Assembly: GCA_902599045.1 (NCBI GenBank)
Contig: CACKEA010000001.1
Span: 1-64,000, forward strand
From: an uncultured Alphaproteobacteria bacterium
Lineage (GTDB): Bacteria > Pseudomonadota > Alphaproteobacteria > HIMB59
Length of the DNA: 64,000 nucleotides
Direction of reading: 5' to 3'
In this document: positions 52,646 through 62,075 of the stretch, in pieces
Position numbering within the stretch: the stretch's first letter is position 1
How the letters are laid out: every line of letters starts with the position of its first letter
Program-made: the position numbers and the translations under genes
Notes under the pieces: generated by a model
What the model was told of the DNA's origin: nothing
Databases searched by the model: none
Seen by the model: only the letters and a program-made list of their open reading frames with translations

Positions 52646-53602
52646 TTACTTATCGTAAGCATTAATTATTTTTTCAACTAATGTATGTCGACACACATCA
52701 CTACTATTTAAATGTACAAAGCCAATATCTTTTACTTTTTCTAATTTTTCCATCGCATCCAGCATTCCACTTTTTGCATTATCGGGTAAATCTTTCTGGC
52801 TTAAATCTCCTGTAATCACCATTTTTGAATTTTGCCCTAATCTAGTTAGAAACATTTTCATCTGAGTGGATAATGTATTTTGTGCTTCATCTAAAATGAT
52901 AAAAGATTTATTCAAGGTTCTTCCTCTCATAAAAGCGAGGGGAGCTATTTCTATTAAATTATTGACCATTTTTCGATCAATTTCCTCGCCCGGCATCATT
53001 TCATATAAAGCGTCATACAAAGGACGTAGATAAGGATCTATCTTCTCTTTCATATCTCCTGGTAAAAAACCAAGTCGCTCTCCCGCTTCAACGGCAGGTC
53101 TTGATAATATCAAGCGATTAATTTTACCTTCAACAAACAAACTTACTGCAAAAGCAACAGCTAAATATGTTTTACCCGTACCAGCAGGACCAACTGCAAA
53201 AACAATATCTTTTGATCTCATCTCTTTTAAAAAGATTTCTTGGTTTTTAGTCTTTGGATAAATTGTTTTTAATTTTGTATTAATTTGAAACTTTTGATCT
53301 TGTTCGATTTGCTCTTTGATATAGGTAGGTTTTGCTAAATCAATATTACTTTCAATTTCCTCTGCAGAAATATCATTATTTTTTAATTTTTTATATAAAC
53401 CTTCAATTATAAAATATGCTTTTTCAACTGGATCTCGATTACCTTTGATAGATAAAAGATTGCCCCTAGTATAAAGCTTTACTTTAAATTTGTTTTCTAA
53501 AACTTTTAAATTTTTGTCGTGATAGCCAAATAAGCTTGCGAGAAATTGATTATCCTCAAACTCTAATTGTTTTTGATGAGAAGAAATATTTACTGGACTC
53601 AA
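52646..53602 (-). CDS. phoH: PhoH-family ATPase
   Basis: FAVGPAGTGKTYLAVAFAV and LSRPAVEAGERLGFLPGDMKEKIDPYLRPLYDAL. Confidence 0.96.
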   Translation of the reverse strand: MSPVNISSHQKQLEFEDNQFLASLFGYHDKNLKVLENKFKVKLYTRGNLLSIKGNRDPVEKAYFIIEGLYKKLKNNDISAEEIESNIDLAKPTYIKEQIEQDQKFQINTKLKTIYPKTKNQEIFLKEMRSKDIVFAVGPAGTGKTYLAVAFAVSLFVEGKINRLILSRPAVEAGERLGFLPGDMKEKIDPYLRPLYDALYEMMPGEEIDRKMVNNLIEIAPLAFMRGRTLNKSFIILDEAQNTLSTQMKMFLTRLGQNSKMVITGDLSQKDLPDNAKSGMLDAMEKLEKVKDIGFVHLNSSDVCRHTLVEKIINAYDK

Positions 53603-54931
53603 TTAAATTTTTTCTCCAAGTAAAGAGTGTGTTAAAACCTCTTTAATTTGTACAGGAATTATTTGACCGATAGTTTCTTTTTCGCCTTGAAGTGCTACAC
53701 TTTGATTAAATTGTGACTTTCCTTTAATTTGTCCTGTGCGATTACCGGCACCATTGATTAAAACTTGCACCGTTTTCTTCACAAACTGGTTGTTGTATTC
53801 AATTTGTTGTTCGTTTAATAAATCTTGTATGATCTTTAAACGTTCATTTAAGATCTCTTCATCTATTTCCTCACGATCAGCCGCGGGGGTACCTGGCCTC
53901 GGGCTATACTTAAAAGAGTAGGAGTTCATATATTTAACTCTTTCAATTAGATCGATTGTGTCTTCAAAGTCTTTGTCAGTTTCTCCAGGAAAACCAATAA
54001 TAAAGTCTGAGGAAAGCGCTATGTCAGGTTTGACTTTTCTTACTTTTTCGATGATTTCAAAGTAGTAATCTCTTGTATGCTTTCTGTTCATCAGCTTTAG
54101 GACTTTGTCAGATCCTGATTGAACGGGCAAATGAAGAAAAGGCATCAGTTTAGAATTTTCACCATGAAGGGAAATTAAATCATCCGTCATGTTGACTGGG
54201 TGACTTGTAGAATAGGTAATTCTTTCAACGCCATTTATTAAACTAATACTGTTAATAAGCGAAGCTAGATTATTTGATTGCCCTTGATTATCTAAACCAT
54301 GATAAGCATTCACATTTTGACCTAGCAGAGTGAATTCAACGACTCCTTGATCAATTAAGGATTTCACCTCATCTGAGATTTCCTTCACTGTTCTAGAATA
54401 TTCTGAACCTCTGGTGTAGGGAACCACACAAAAGTGGCAAAACTTATTGCAGCCCTCTTGTATTGTAACGAATGCAGATTTGCTAGAGGTATGAGTTTTT
54501 ATATGGTTGAGTGTGTCAAACTTTTCATTTACATCAAATTCAGTGATAGAGGTTTTTGGTAAGTTATTTTTATCTAAAAATTTATTAAGGGACTGGATAG
54601 ATTGTGGGCCAATGACCAAATCAACATAGGGTGCTCTTTTTTGAATTAACTCCCCCTCTGCTTGCGCTACACACCCTGCAACGATAACTTTTTGGTTATC
54701 TTTACCTTTTTTATGTATTCTTCCTAAATCTGAAAATGTTTTTTCCGTTGCCTTTTCACGAATGTGACAAGTATTTAAAACTACATAGTCTGCTGTTTGA
54801 AAGTCATCTGTTTGATTAATATTATGCGATAGAAAAATATCTTTCATTTTATCAGAGTCATAAACATTCATCTGACAACCAAATGTTCTAATATAAAATT
54901 TCTTATTTGATGACATTAAGGGATTTGGCAA
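53603..54931 (-). CDS. miaB: tRNA-2-methylthio-N6-dimethylallyladenosine synthase
   Basis: IRTFGCQMNVYDSDKM, VTIQEGCNKFCHFCVVPYTRG and C-terminal TRAM region. Confidence 0.97.
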   Translation of the reverse strand: MPNPLMSSNKKFYIRTFGCQMNVYDSDKMKDIFLSHNINQTDDFQTADYVVLNTCHIREKATEKTFSDLGRIHKKGKDNQKVIVAGCVAQAEGELIQKRAPYVDLVIGPQSIQSLNKFLDKNNLPKTSITEFDVNEKFDTLNHIKTHTSSKSAFVTIQEGCNKFCHFCVVPYTRGSEYSRTVKEISDEVKSLIDQGVVEFTLLGQNVNAYHGLDNQGQSNNLASLINSISLINGVERITYSTSHPVNMTDDLISLHGENSKLMPFLHLPVQSGSDKVLKLMNRKHTRDYYFEIIEKVRKVKPDIALSSDFIIGFPGETDKDFEDTIDLIERVKYMNSYSFKYSPRPGTPAADREEIDEEILNERLKIIQDLLNEQQIEYNNQFVKKTVQVLINGAGNRTGQIKGKSQFNQSVALQGEKETIGQIIPVQIKEVLTHSLLGEKI

Positions 54932-55379
54932 ACAAAATTGCGTCTTGAGTATGCGGAGCGTTTATAGACTTACTCCGATAATAGTTTTTTCTTTCATTGT
55001 AGGCTTTATAGCCTAATTTTTCATAAAGTTTAATAGCAAATTTATTTTCAGCACTAACTTCAAGATAAATTTTTACACTGTTTTTAATACTTCTAAGCTG
55101 TTTTTCTAATTCGGACAGTAAAAGAAAGCCTACACCTTTTCCCCTATGCTTGTTTAAAACTGCTAAATGTAGTATTTCGTACTCAATGCTTTTTTGATCT
55201 TCATAAAGGAAATGACCGAGTATCATACCTAGTGTCTTTTTTTCAATTGTAAATATATTGAGGGCTCTTTTATTCTTAAAATGATCGTCTATTGCGACTT
55301 TAGTCCATGATAATTCTAGTTCAATATGATGCTCGTGGAGCCAATTTAAATGTTCTTTATATTTAATACTGTAATTCAA
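54903..55379 (-). CDS. GNAT-family N-acetyltransferase, RimI-like
   Basis: LAVLNKHRGKGVGFLLL, EVSAENKFAIKLYEKLGYKAYNERKNYY; position before miaB. Confidence 0.85.
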   Translation of the reverse strand: MNYSIKYKEHLNWLHEHHIELELSWTKVAIDDHFKNKRALNIFTIEKKTLGMILGHFLYEDQKSIEYEILHLAVLNKHRGKGVGFLLLSELEKQLRSIKNSVKIYLEVSAENKFAIKLYEKLGYKAYNERKNYYRSKSINAPHTQDAILFAKSLNVIK

Positions 55380-56368
55380 GCAACAATATTATCATAAAAA
55401 ACTCTTGAGCATTCTTTCCAATTAAATTTTTTTGTGTATTCTTGGCACTTGGTGCGATCGAGGTTAATACAATTTATAATGTTTGATTTTAAATCATCAC
55501 CTATATAACCATTAATACCATTTACAATAATATCTTTTGGTCCGATGACATTAAAAGCAGCAACAGGTGTACCTGTTGCATTGGCCTCTGTAATAACATT
55601 TCCAAAAGTATCAGTTAGGCTTGGGAAAACCATAACATCAGAGCTAGCATAATAATCAACTAAATCCTGTCCATGTTGATATCCAACATAATTTACATCG
55701 GGATATTTTTTTTTTAAAGAATTTAACTGTGGACCATCACCAACTACAACTTTAGTACCGTCTAGCTTAATTTTTAAAAAGGCTTCAACATTTTTTTCTG
55801 TTGCCACTCTTCCAATATAGGAAAAAATTGGACCTTTACCTAAATTAAGTTTATTAAATTTACTAAATTTTTCATGATTAACTCCGCGGGACCATATTTC
55901 AGTATTTTTAAATTTTCTCTTTATTAATTCCTCTTGCATTGAAGGAGTAGGCACCAAAACTTTTTTTGCTTTATTATGAAATTTTCTTATGAAAAAATAG
56001 AAAAAACTTGCAGGTATCTTTGTTCGCTTTTGAATGTATTCAGGGAAACGAGTATGAAATGAAGTGGTAAATGTAATGTCGTCCTTAAGACAAATATTTC
56101 TTGCTAAATACCCAAGCGGGCCTTCGGTTGCAATATGAATATGGTCTGCATTAGCACTTTTTATCATATATTTCAGTGTTTTTTGTCTTGTTAAAACAAT
56201 TTTAATTTCATTATAAGAGGGTAGTGAAAAGCGTAGCTTAAATAATTCAGGATGAATCACTTGTACCTCCATTCCCATTTTCTCTAACTCGGGAATGGTG
56301 TTAAGATATGAGCGAACAACTCCGTTTACTTGTGGCTTCCAAGCATCGGTGACAAGTAAAAGTTTCAA
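55376..56368 (-). CDS. GT4-family glycosyltransferase, candidate diacylglycerol glycosyltransferase (Agt-like)
   Basis: DAWKPQVNGVVRSY, FSYIGRVATEKNVEAFL, VGDGP and FPSLTDTFGNVITEANATGTPVAA; 4 nt overlap with PlcP-like gene. Confidence 0.8.
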   Translation of the reverse strand: MKLLLVTDAWKPQVNGVVRSYLNTIPELEKMGMEVQVIHPELFKLRFSLPSYNEIKIVLTRQKTLKYMIKSANADHIHIATEGPLGYLARNICLKDDITFTTSFHTRFPEYIQKRTKIPASFFYFFIRKFHNKAKKVLVPTPSMQEELIKRKFKNTEIWSRGVNHEKFSKFNKLNLGKGPIFSYIGRVATEKNVEAFLKIKLDGTKVVVGDGPQLNSLKKKYPDVNYVGYQHGQDLVDYYASSDVMVFPSLTDTFGNVITEANATGTPVAAFNVIGPKDIIVNGINGYIGDDLKSNIINCINLDRTKCQEYTKKFNWKECSRVFYDNIVA

Positions 56369-57150
56369 GCAACTCTTTCTTCTTGGAGTTTATCTTCAAT
56401 TTGATTTATTTTTTTTTCATTCCAAAAGATTATTTCTAGTTTACCCGTATAGTCCTCTACCATAGCACTACAGCTGTCTACCCAATCACCTAGATTATGA
56501 TAAGTTTTATCTCCTAATAATTTTATTTTTGGGTCATGAATATGTCCGCACACAATACCGTCACATTTATTTTTTTTAATTCTTTCAAGACATGCGTTTT
56601 CAAAATTTTGAATAAATCGCTGAGCGTCTTTCACTCTAGTTTTTAAATATCCCGATAGAGACCAATAAGATAGTCCTAGTCTTCTTCTAAAAAAATTTAA
56701 AATATTGTTAAACCATACCGAGTAGTCGTATAGCTTTGCTCCAATTTTAGCAATCCATTTAGAATTTAAAACAATATTATCAAACTCGTGGCCATGCATT
56801 AACAATAATTTTTTATTATCCGCAGTTGTATGAATTCTATGTTTTCTTATTTTTATATTTGCAAAGCTAAAGCCACAGTAATCAGCAATTATTTCATCAT
56901 GATTACCTGGAATATAATAAACTTTCGTTCCAGACCTTGCCTTTTTTAAAACTTTTTGAATGAACGTATTAAAGTCTTGATTCCAAAACCAATTTTTTTT
57001 TAGACGCCATCCGTCTATAATGTCTCCAAGTAAATAAAGATGATCACAATCATTATATTTTAAAAAGTGTAAGAGCTCCTTTACTTTTGAAGCACGTATG
57101 CCAATATGAATGTCTGAAATGAATATGGATCGATGTTTTTTGATTTGCAT
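56365..57150 (-). CDS. Calcineurin-like metallophosphoesterase (PlcP/LpxH-like)
   Basis: ISDIHIG, LLGDIIDGWRLKKNW, IPGNHDE, MHGHEFD, VCGHIHDPKI and NLGDWVDSCSAMVE. Confidence 0.85.
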   Translation of the reverse strand: MQIKKHRSIFISDIHIGIRASKVKELLHFLKYNDCDHLYLLGDIIDGWRLKKNWFWNQDFNTFIQKVLKKARSGTKVYYIPGNHDEIIADYCGFSFANIKIRKHRIHTTADNKKLLLMHGHEFDNIVLNSKWIAKIGAKLYDYSVWFNNILNFFRRRLGLSYWSLSGYLKTRVKDAQRFIQNFENACLERIKKNKCDGIVCGHIHDPKIKLLGDKTYHNLGDWVDSCSAMVEDYTGKLEIIFWNEKKINQIEDKLQEERVA

Positions 57151-57211
57151 AGAATCTAAAAATAGATATACCTACGATTGATAGTATTGAAGTATGTTAA
57201 ATTTTTATTAA

Positions 57212-57730
57212 ATGCTCTCTTCACAAAAGCTTTATATTAGAAAAAATTCTAAAATTCATGCATCTGGTCTTTTTGCAAAATCTGATATCAGTGCTGGCAC
57301 TAGAATCATTGAATATCGGGGGTTAAAGATAACTAAAGCTCAATCCGACAAGATTGCTGATGTTCACATAGAGGCAAACAAAAGGGCTAAAACAGTAGGG
57401 TCTGTTTACATTTTTACACTGAATCAAAAATACGACATCAATGGAAAAGTAACATGGAATTTAGCAAAATATATTAATCATTCCTGCAATCCTAATTGTG
57501 AAACTGATATCATCAAAGGAAGAATATGGATTAGCGCAATTAAAGATATAAAGAAAGGCGAGGAGCTGTCCTACGACTATGGATATGACATGTTTTGTTT
57601 CGAGGATCACCCGTGTCGATGTGGGTCTCAAAACTGTATTGGATATATTGTTCGAAGCAATCTTAGATGGAGACTTAAAAAAAAGTTAATTGAAAATAAA
57701 AAGTCAAGATTTAACAAAAACTTCATATAA
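57212..57730 (+). CDS. SET-domain protein with post-SET cysteine motif (putative lysine methyltransferase)
   Basis: GLFAKSDISAGTRIIEYRG, YINHSCNPNCET, GEELSYDYGYDM and CRCGSQNCIGYI. Confidence 0.9.
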   Translation: MLSSQKLYIRKNSKIHASGLFAKSDISAGTRIIEYRGLKITKAQSDKIADVHIEANKRAKTVGSVYIFTLNQKYDINGKVTWNLAKYINHSCNPNCETDIIKGRIWISAIKDIKKGEELSYDYGYDMFCFEDHPCRCGSQNCIGYIVRSNLRWRLKKKLIENKKSRFNKNFI

Positions 57731-57747
57731 GTAGTTAAACTTTAGAT

Positions 57748-58095
57748 ATGGATTTTAAAAATAAAAATATAGTAGATGCTTTTTGGTGTTCAATTGGAGG
57801 CCTAAAAATTCTCCTTCAAGAAAAAGCAGCAAGAAGAGAGCTATTATTGTTTCCATTGTCTGCTCTATACATTGTAATTTTTCAACCAGCTCTTTTGTTC
57901 ACACTTTGGCTAATAATTTTACCTTTGCTCATACTTAGTATTGAGGCTCTAAACACTGCAATAGAATATACCTGTGATAAAATTACTATGGATAAGTCAA
58001 ACAAAATAAAAAAAGCTAAAGATTTGGGCTCTGCTGCAATTTTTTTATCTCTAACAGCCTATGGAATAGTTTTAATCTTAGGTTTATTTAATTAA
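57748..58095 (+). CDS. dgkA: Diacylglycerol kinase
   Basis: EKAARRELLLFPLS and IEALNTAIEYTCDKI plus three hydrophobic segments. Confidence 0.85.
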   Translation: MDFKNKNIVDAFWCSIGGLKILLQEKAARRELLLFPLSALYIVIFQPALLFTLWLIILPLLILSIEALNTAIEYTCDKITMDKSNKIKKAKDLGSAAIFLSLTAYGIVLILGLFN

Positions 58096-58098
58096 TTT

Positions 58099-58173
58099 GG
58101 GAAGATTGACATGATTTTTCTACAAGTAGAGGAGGTCTATGTTTCAATCACAGGGGAAATGCCAATCTTCCAC
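58099..58173. other. Long-range inverted repeat between convergent genes; possible structured RNA
   Basis: GGAAGATTG (58100-58108) and CAATCTTCC (58163-58171), extended by CAT/ATG across one mismatch; no T-tract on either side. Confidence 0.4.
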
Positions 58174-58211
58174 CTAATAAAATAATCATTTATATTAAAT
58201 TAAAATTAAAT

Positions 58212-58682
58212 TTAGATTAAATTTCCAATTTCTTTTATTTGATCGATATTTAATAAGTTGTTTTGCTTATAATTTTGAACTAGTGCAAGACATCTTTTTT
58301 TAAGAACATTGAATACTTTTAAAAATTCTATCTCAACTTCCTCTTCAGTGCCTTTAAATTTTGCAGGATCAGCTACACCCCAATGTGCCTTTAATGTATT
58401 TTTGAGATACACGGGGCAAGTTTCTCCAGCTGCGTTATCACAAACAGTAATAACCAAATCAAAATTAATATCTGAAAAATCATCCCATGATTGACTTTTA
58501 AAATTGTGTAGGAAAATTTTATTTTTTTCTAATGTTTTGATGCTTAATGGATGCACATATCCTGCAGGGTGGCTTCCTGCACTATAAGCATTAAAAAAGT
58601 CTTTACCATAATGGTTTAAAAGCCCCTCTGTCATAATTGATCGACAAGAGTTACCTGTACAAAGTACAAGAATTTTAATCAT
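58212..58682 (-). CDS. arsC: Low-MW phosphatase-family arsenate reductase
   Basis: VLCTGNSCRSIMTEGLLNH and VCDNAAGETCPVYL. Confidence 0.88.
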   Translation of the reverse strand: MIKILVLCTGNSCRSIMTEGLLNHYGKDFFNAYSAGSHPAGYVHPLSIKTLEKNKIFLHNFKSQSWDDFSDINFDLVITVCDNAAGETCPVYLKNTLKAHWGVADPAKFKGTEEEVEIEFLKVFNVLKKRCLALVQNYKQNNLLNIDQIKEIGNLI

Positions 58683-58683
58683 T

Positions 58684-59373
58684 TTAATTTTCTGAGTCGA
58701 TAGAGTAGCCAGCGGATCTAACTGTTCGAATGAAATCTTTTTCTCCTGTTAAATTCAGCTCTTTTCTGAGTCTTCTTATGTGAACATCAACTGTTCTAGG
58801 TTCAACGTAAGCATCATTTAACCAAACGTTATCCAATAGTTGCTGCCTAGAATAGACTCTACCTTTATTTTCAATAAAAAATTTTAAAAGATTAAATTCA
58901 GTCGGTCCTAAATTTAACTTTCTCTCACCCCTTGTTACCCTTCTGTTGGTGAGATTAATGTTAATATCATGAAACTTGAGTGAGTCGTTTTCTTCTCTTG
59001 ATTTTGTTCTTTTAAGTAATGATTTAATTCTAGCGAGAATCTCACTTGGAAGAAAAGGTTTGGTTACATAATCCTCTACACCTAATTCAAAACCTCTAAT
59101 TTTATCATCTTCTTGACCTTTAGCTGTTAACATTATAATTGGAATTTTTTTTAGATTATCTTTTCTTTTAATTCTCTTTAAAACTTCAATGCCCGATATA
59201 TTTGGTAGCATCCAATCTAATAAAATTAAATCAGGTAGCCAATGTTCGATCTCTTGAATTGCAGATTCTCCGTCGTATGAAAATTTTATTTGGTAGTTTT
59301 GTTGTTCTAAATGAAATCCAATTAATTCTGAGATTGGTTTTTCATCCTCTACAACTAAAATCTTGTCTGTCAT
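58684..59373 (-). CDS. phoB: Phosphate regulon response regulator PhoB
   Basis: LVVEDEKPISELIGFHLE, LILLDWMLPNISGIEVLKRI and winged-helix C-terminus; adjacent to phoU-pst. Confidence 0.95.
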   Translation of the reverse strand: MTDKILVVEDEKPISELIGFHLEQQNYQIKFSYDGESAIQEIEHWLPDLILLDWMLPNISGIEVLKRIKRKDNLKKIPIIMLTAKGQEDDKIRGFELGVEDYVTKPFLPSEILARIKSLLKRTKSREENDSLKFHDININLTNRRVTRGERKLNLGPTEFNLLKFFIENKGRVYSRQQLLDNVWLNDAYVEPRTVDVHIRRLRKELNLTGEKDFIRTVRSAGYSIDSEN

Positions 59374-60062
59374 TCAAAATCAGATTTTTTTAAATCAATA
59401 TAATGACCTGTAATGTTAAAAATGACCTCTTCAGCTATGTTAGTAGCATGATCACCTATTCTTTCTAAGGACTTTGCAATTAAAATTGGCTTAGTGCCTT
59501 CATCAACAACACTTGTTTGTTTATTGTGCATTCTTTCTATTAAATCAGATAATAAAGATTTGTACTGCCTGTCAATTTCTGCATCTTGATTCCATGAGAT
59601 CCTTGCCTGTACCTCATCTTTTTTAAAAAAACTCTCAAGTGTTTGATTAACCATTTTTTGGACACCTTTACCTAAATTATGCATTTGGTCCGTTAAATCC
59701 TCGTCAAATGAAGAAGAAATTGAAATAGCTCTTTTTGCTAAATTTCTAGAGTGATCTCCCATTCTCTCAAGCTCTTTTGAAACTTTGAGGGCAGTGAAAA
59801 CTAGTCTTAAATCACTGGCAACGGGTCTATGTAAAGTCATAATTTCGAAACTTAAATCCCTAACATCTCTTTCCACTTCATCAACTTGTTCATCAAGATT
59901 TTGTGTTGTCTGTGCATCAGATGAATCTTTAGATTTAATAACATTTACTGCAATTTCAATTTGTTTCTCAACAATATTGCTCATTTTAATTAAATTATCT
60001 GTAAGATGATTTAACTTTTGTTCAAAGTTTTTATCTGTGTGTGCTGTTTCCATTTTAACCAA
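59370..60062 (-). CDS. phoU: Phosphate uptake regulator PhoU
   Basis: [34 protein letters not shown] and [16 protein letters not shown]. Confidence 0.96.
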   Translation of the reverse strand: MVKMETAHTDKNFEQKLNHLTDNLIKMSNIVEKQIEIAVNVIKSKDSSDAQTTQNLDEQVDEVERDVRDLSFEIMTLHRPVASDLRLVFTALKVSKELERMGDHSRNLAKRAISISSSFDEDLTDQMHNLGKGVQKMVNQTLESFFKKDEVQARISWNQDAEIDRQYKSLLSDLIERMHNKQTSVVDEGTKPILIAKSLERIGDHATNIAEEVIFNITGHYIDLKKSDFE

Positions 60063-60831
60063 ACCTTCCAGTTATGTAGTCATTTGTTTGTTCTTTATCA
60101 GGTTTTGTAAATATCTTACCAGTTTCTCCATATTCGACAAGGTTACCTAAATGAAAAAACGCAGTTTTAGATGATACACGTGATGCTTGAGACATAGAAT
60201 GAGTTACTATAATAATTGTGTAATTTTCTTTCAATTCGTTAATTAAATCCTCTATTTTTGCGGTTGCTATTGGATCTAATGCAGAACAAGGTTCGTCCAT
60301 CAAAATGATTTCCGGTCTTATAGCAATCGCTCTTGCGATGCACAATCTTTGCTGTTGTCCTCCTGATAAACCGGTAGCAATATCCTCCATTCTATCTTTT
60401 ACCTCTTCATAAAGACCCGCTCTATGAAGTGAGTCTTTAACTATTTCATCTAATTCATTTTGAGAAGAAGCAATACCATGAATTTTTGGTCCGTAGGCAA
60501 CATTTTCATAAATAGTTTTTGGAAAAGGATTGGGTTTTTGAAAAACCATTCCAACTTTTTCGCGAAGAGTTTCTACCTGTATATCAGGGCTATATATATC
60601 AACATTGCCATTCAACAAAAACTTACCTTTAACATTACAAATATCTATTACATCATTCATACGGTTTAAACATCGCAAAAATGTCGACTTACCACAACCT
60701 GAGGGTCCTATAAGAGAAGTTACTTCATTTTTTGGAAAATTAAGAGCCACGTTATTGATTGCCATTTTTTTTCCATAGTGGACATATACCTCACTTGTTT
60801 GCAAAGCATAATTGCTGTTTTGATCTACCAT
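60055..60831 (-). CDS. pstB: Phosphate ABC transporter ATPase PstB
   Basis: [40 protein letters not shown] and [14 protein letters not shown]. Confidence 0.97.
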   Translation of the reverse strand: MVDQNSNYALQTSEVYVHYGKKMAINNVALNFPKNEVTSLIGPSGCGKSTFLRCLNRMNDVIDICNVKGKFLLNGNVDIYSPDIQVETLREKVGMVFQKPNPFPKTIYENVAYGPKIHGIASSQNELDEIVKDSLHRAGLYEEVKDRMEDIATGLSGGQQQRLCIARAIAIRPEIILMDEPCSALDPIATAKIEDLINELKENYTIIIVTHSMSQASRVSSKTAFFHLGNLVEYGETGKIFTKPDKEQTNDYITGRFG

Positions 60832-62075
60832 TTCACCTCCAATTTTCTTCTTACCAACACTGCCACAGTATTCATTATGATCAAAAAAGATAAAAGTAGC
60901 ATTATTCCTGCAGATGTTTTTTCGAGGAAACCTCTTTCAGCGCTCTCAGACCATAAATATATTTGTGAAGGAAGACCAGTGGCAGGGTCGAATGCCCCTC
61001 CCGGTATTTCCATCACAAAAGCAACCATACCTATCAATAATAAAGGGGCTGTCTCACCCAAAGCTTGTGCCATTCCAATAATTGTTCCAGTAAGAGTACC
61101 TGGCAAAGATAAAGGGATTACATGATGAAATACAGTTTGCATTTTAGTAGCCCCCACAGCAAGTGCTCCCTCTCTAATTGAAGGAGGGACGCCTCGGAGC
61201 GATGCCCTAGATGCTATAATAATTGTTGGTAAAGTCATAAAACCTAAAACTAATCCTCCAACTAAAGGGACTTGATATGGCATCCCAAAAACTCCAATTA
61301 GCATACCTAAGCCTAAAAGTCCGTAAACAATAGAGGGAACCGCAGCAAGGTTATTTATATTTACTTCAATAATGTCAGTTATTTTTCCTGGTTTAACAAA
61401 TTCCTCTAAGTACACAGAAGCCAAAAGTCCGATTGGAAAAGCAAAACTAAAACAGATTAATAAAGCGTAAAAAGACCCCATAAGTGCTCCAAGTATTCCG
61501 GCTGTTTCTGGATCTCTTGAGTCTCCATTTGTGAAAAACCAAAAATTGAATGTCTTAGACATTTTACCTTTGGAGTCTAAAGAGTCTAAGATAGAAAGTT
61601 GATAATCATTTATTTTTCGTTGTGCTTCGGGAACATTTCTTGGATAGTTTCCTTTGACAATTTGGTCAAGATCTGATGAGGCAGATATATCTAAATTGAC
61701 AGTTTTTCCAATTACATTTGGATTGTTTGCAATATAATCTCTCAGCTGATAATCAAATTTTCTTGTGTACATTTCTCTGACTTTAATAAAATTTTCTTCA
61801 TCTAATCCAGAATGGTTTTGGTTAATCACTTGATCAGCAAGATCAACATAAGATGCTTTCATTATTTCTTTTTTGGAGGAGTTACTAGAAACCTCTATAA
61901 AATTTGGGTCAAAATAAACATCAGCATTAATAGTTGTTCTAACAAAAGCACCACTGCCGGTAGAAAAAATTTTATACATTAAAATAAGCACGAAGAACAA
62001 AGAAAGAGTCATCGCAAACATTCCATAAAATTTGAAACGTTTCTCTGCTGCAAGTCTCTTTTCTAAACTACTCAT
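60825..62075 (-). CDS. pstA: Phosphate ABC transporter permease PstA
   Basis: [37 protein letters not shown] and [10 protein letters not shown]. Confidence 0.95.
   Translation of the reverse strand: MSSLEKRLAAEKRFKFYGMFAMTLSLFFVLILMYKIFSTGSGAFVRTTINADVYFDPNFIEVSSNSSKKEIMKASYVDLADQVINQNHSGLDEENFIKVREMYTRKFDYQLRDYIANNPNVIGKTVNLDISASSDLDQIVKGNYPRNVPEAQRKINDYQLSILDSLDSKGKMSKTFNFWFFTNGDSRDPETAGILGALMGSFYALLICFSFAFPIGLLASVYLEEFVKPGKITDIIEVNINNLAAVPSIVYGLLGLGMLIGVFGMPYQVPLVGGLVLGFMTLPTIIIASRASLRGVPPSIREGALAVGATKMQTVFHHVIPLSLPGTLTGTIIGMAQALGETAPLLLIGMVAFVMEIPGGAFDPATGLPSQIYLWSESAERGFLEKTSAGIMLLLSFLIIMNTVAVLVRRKLEVKW

Noticed and set aside
58100-58173. Considered as a tRNA because of the ~72 nt length and paired ends
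   Set aside because: No valid T-arm, D-arm or anticodon arm could be placed.
58111-58185. Micro-ORF MIFLQVEEVYVSITGEMPIFHLIK considered as a PqqA-like precursor because a PQQ-type enzyme is in the window
   Set aside because: Spacing does not match the PqqA Glu-x3-Tyr motif and no pqqB-E genes are adjacent; kept only as part of the inverted-repeat finding.
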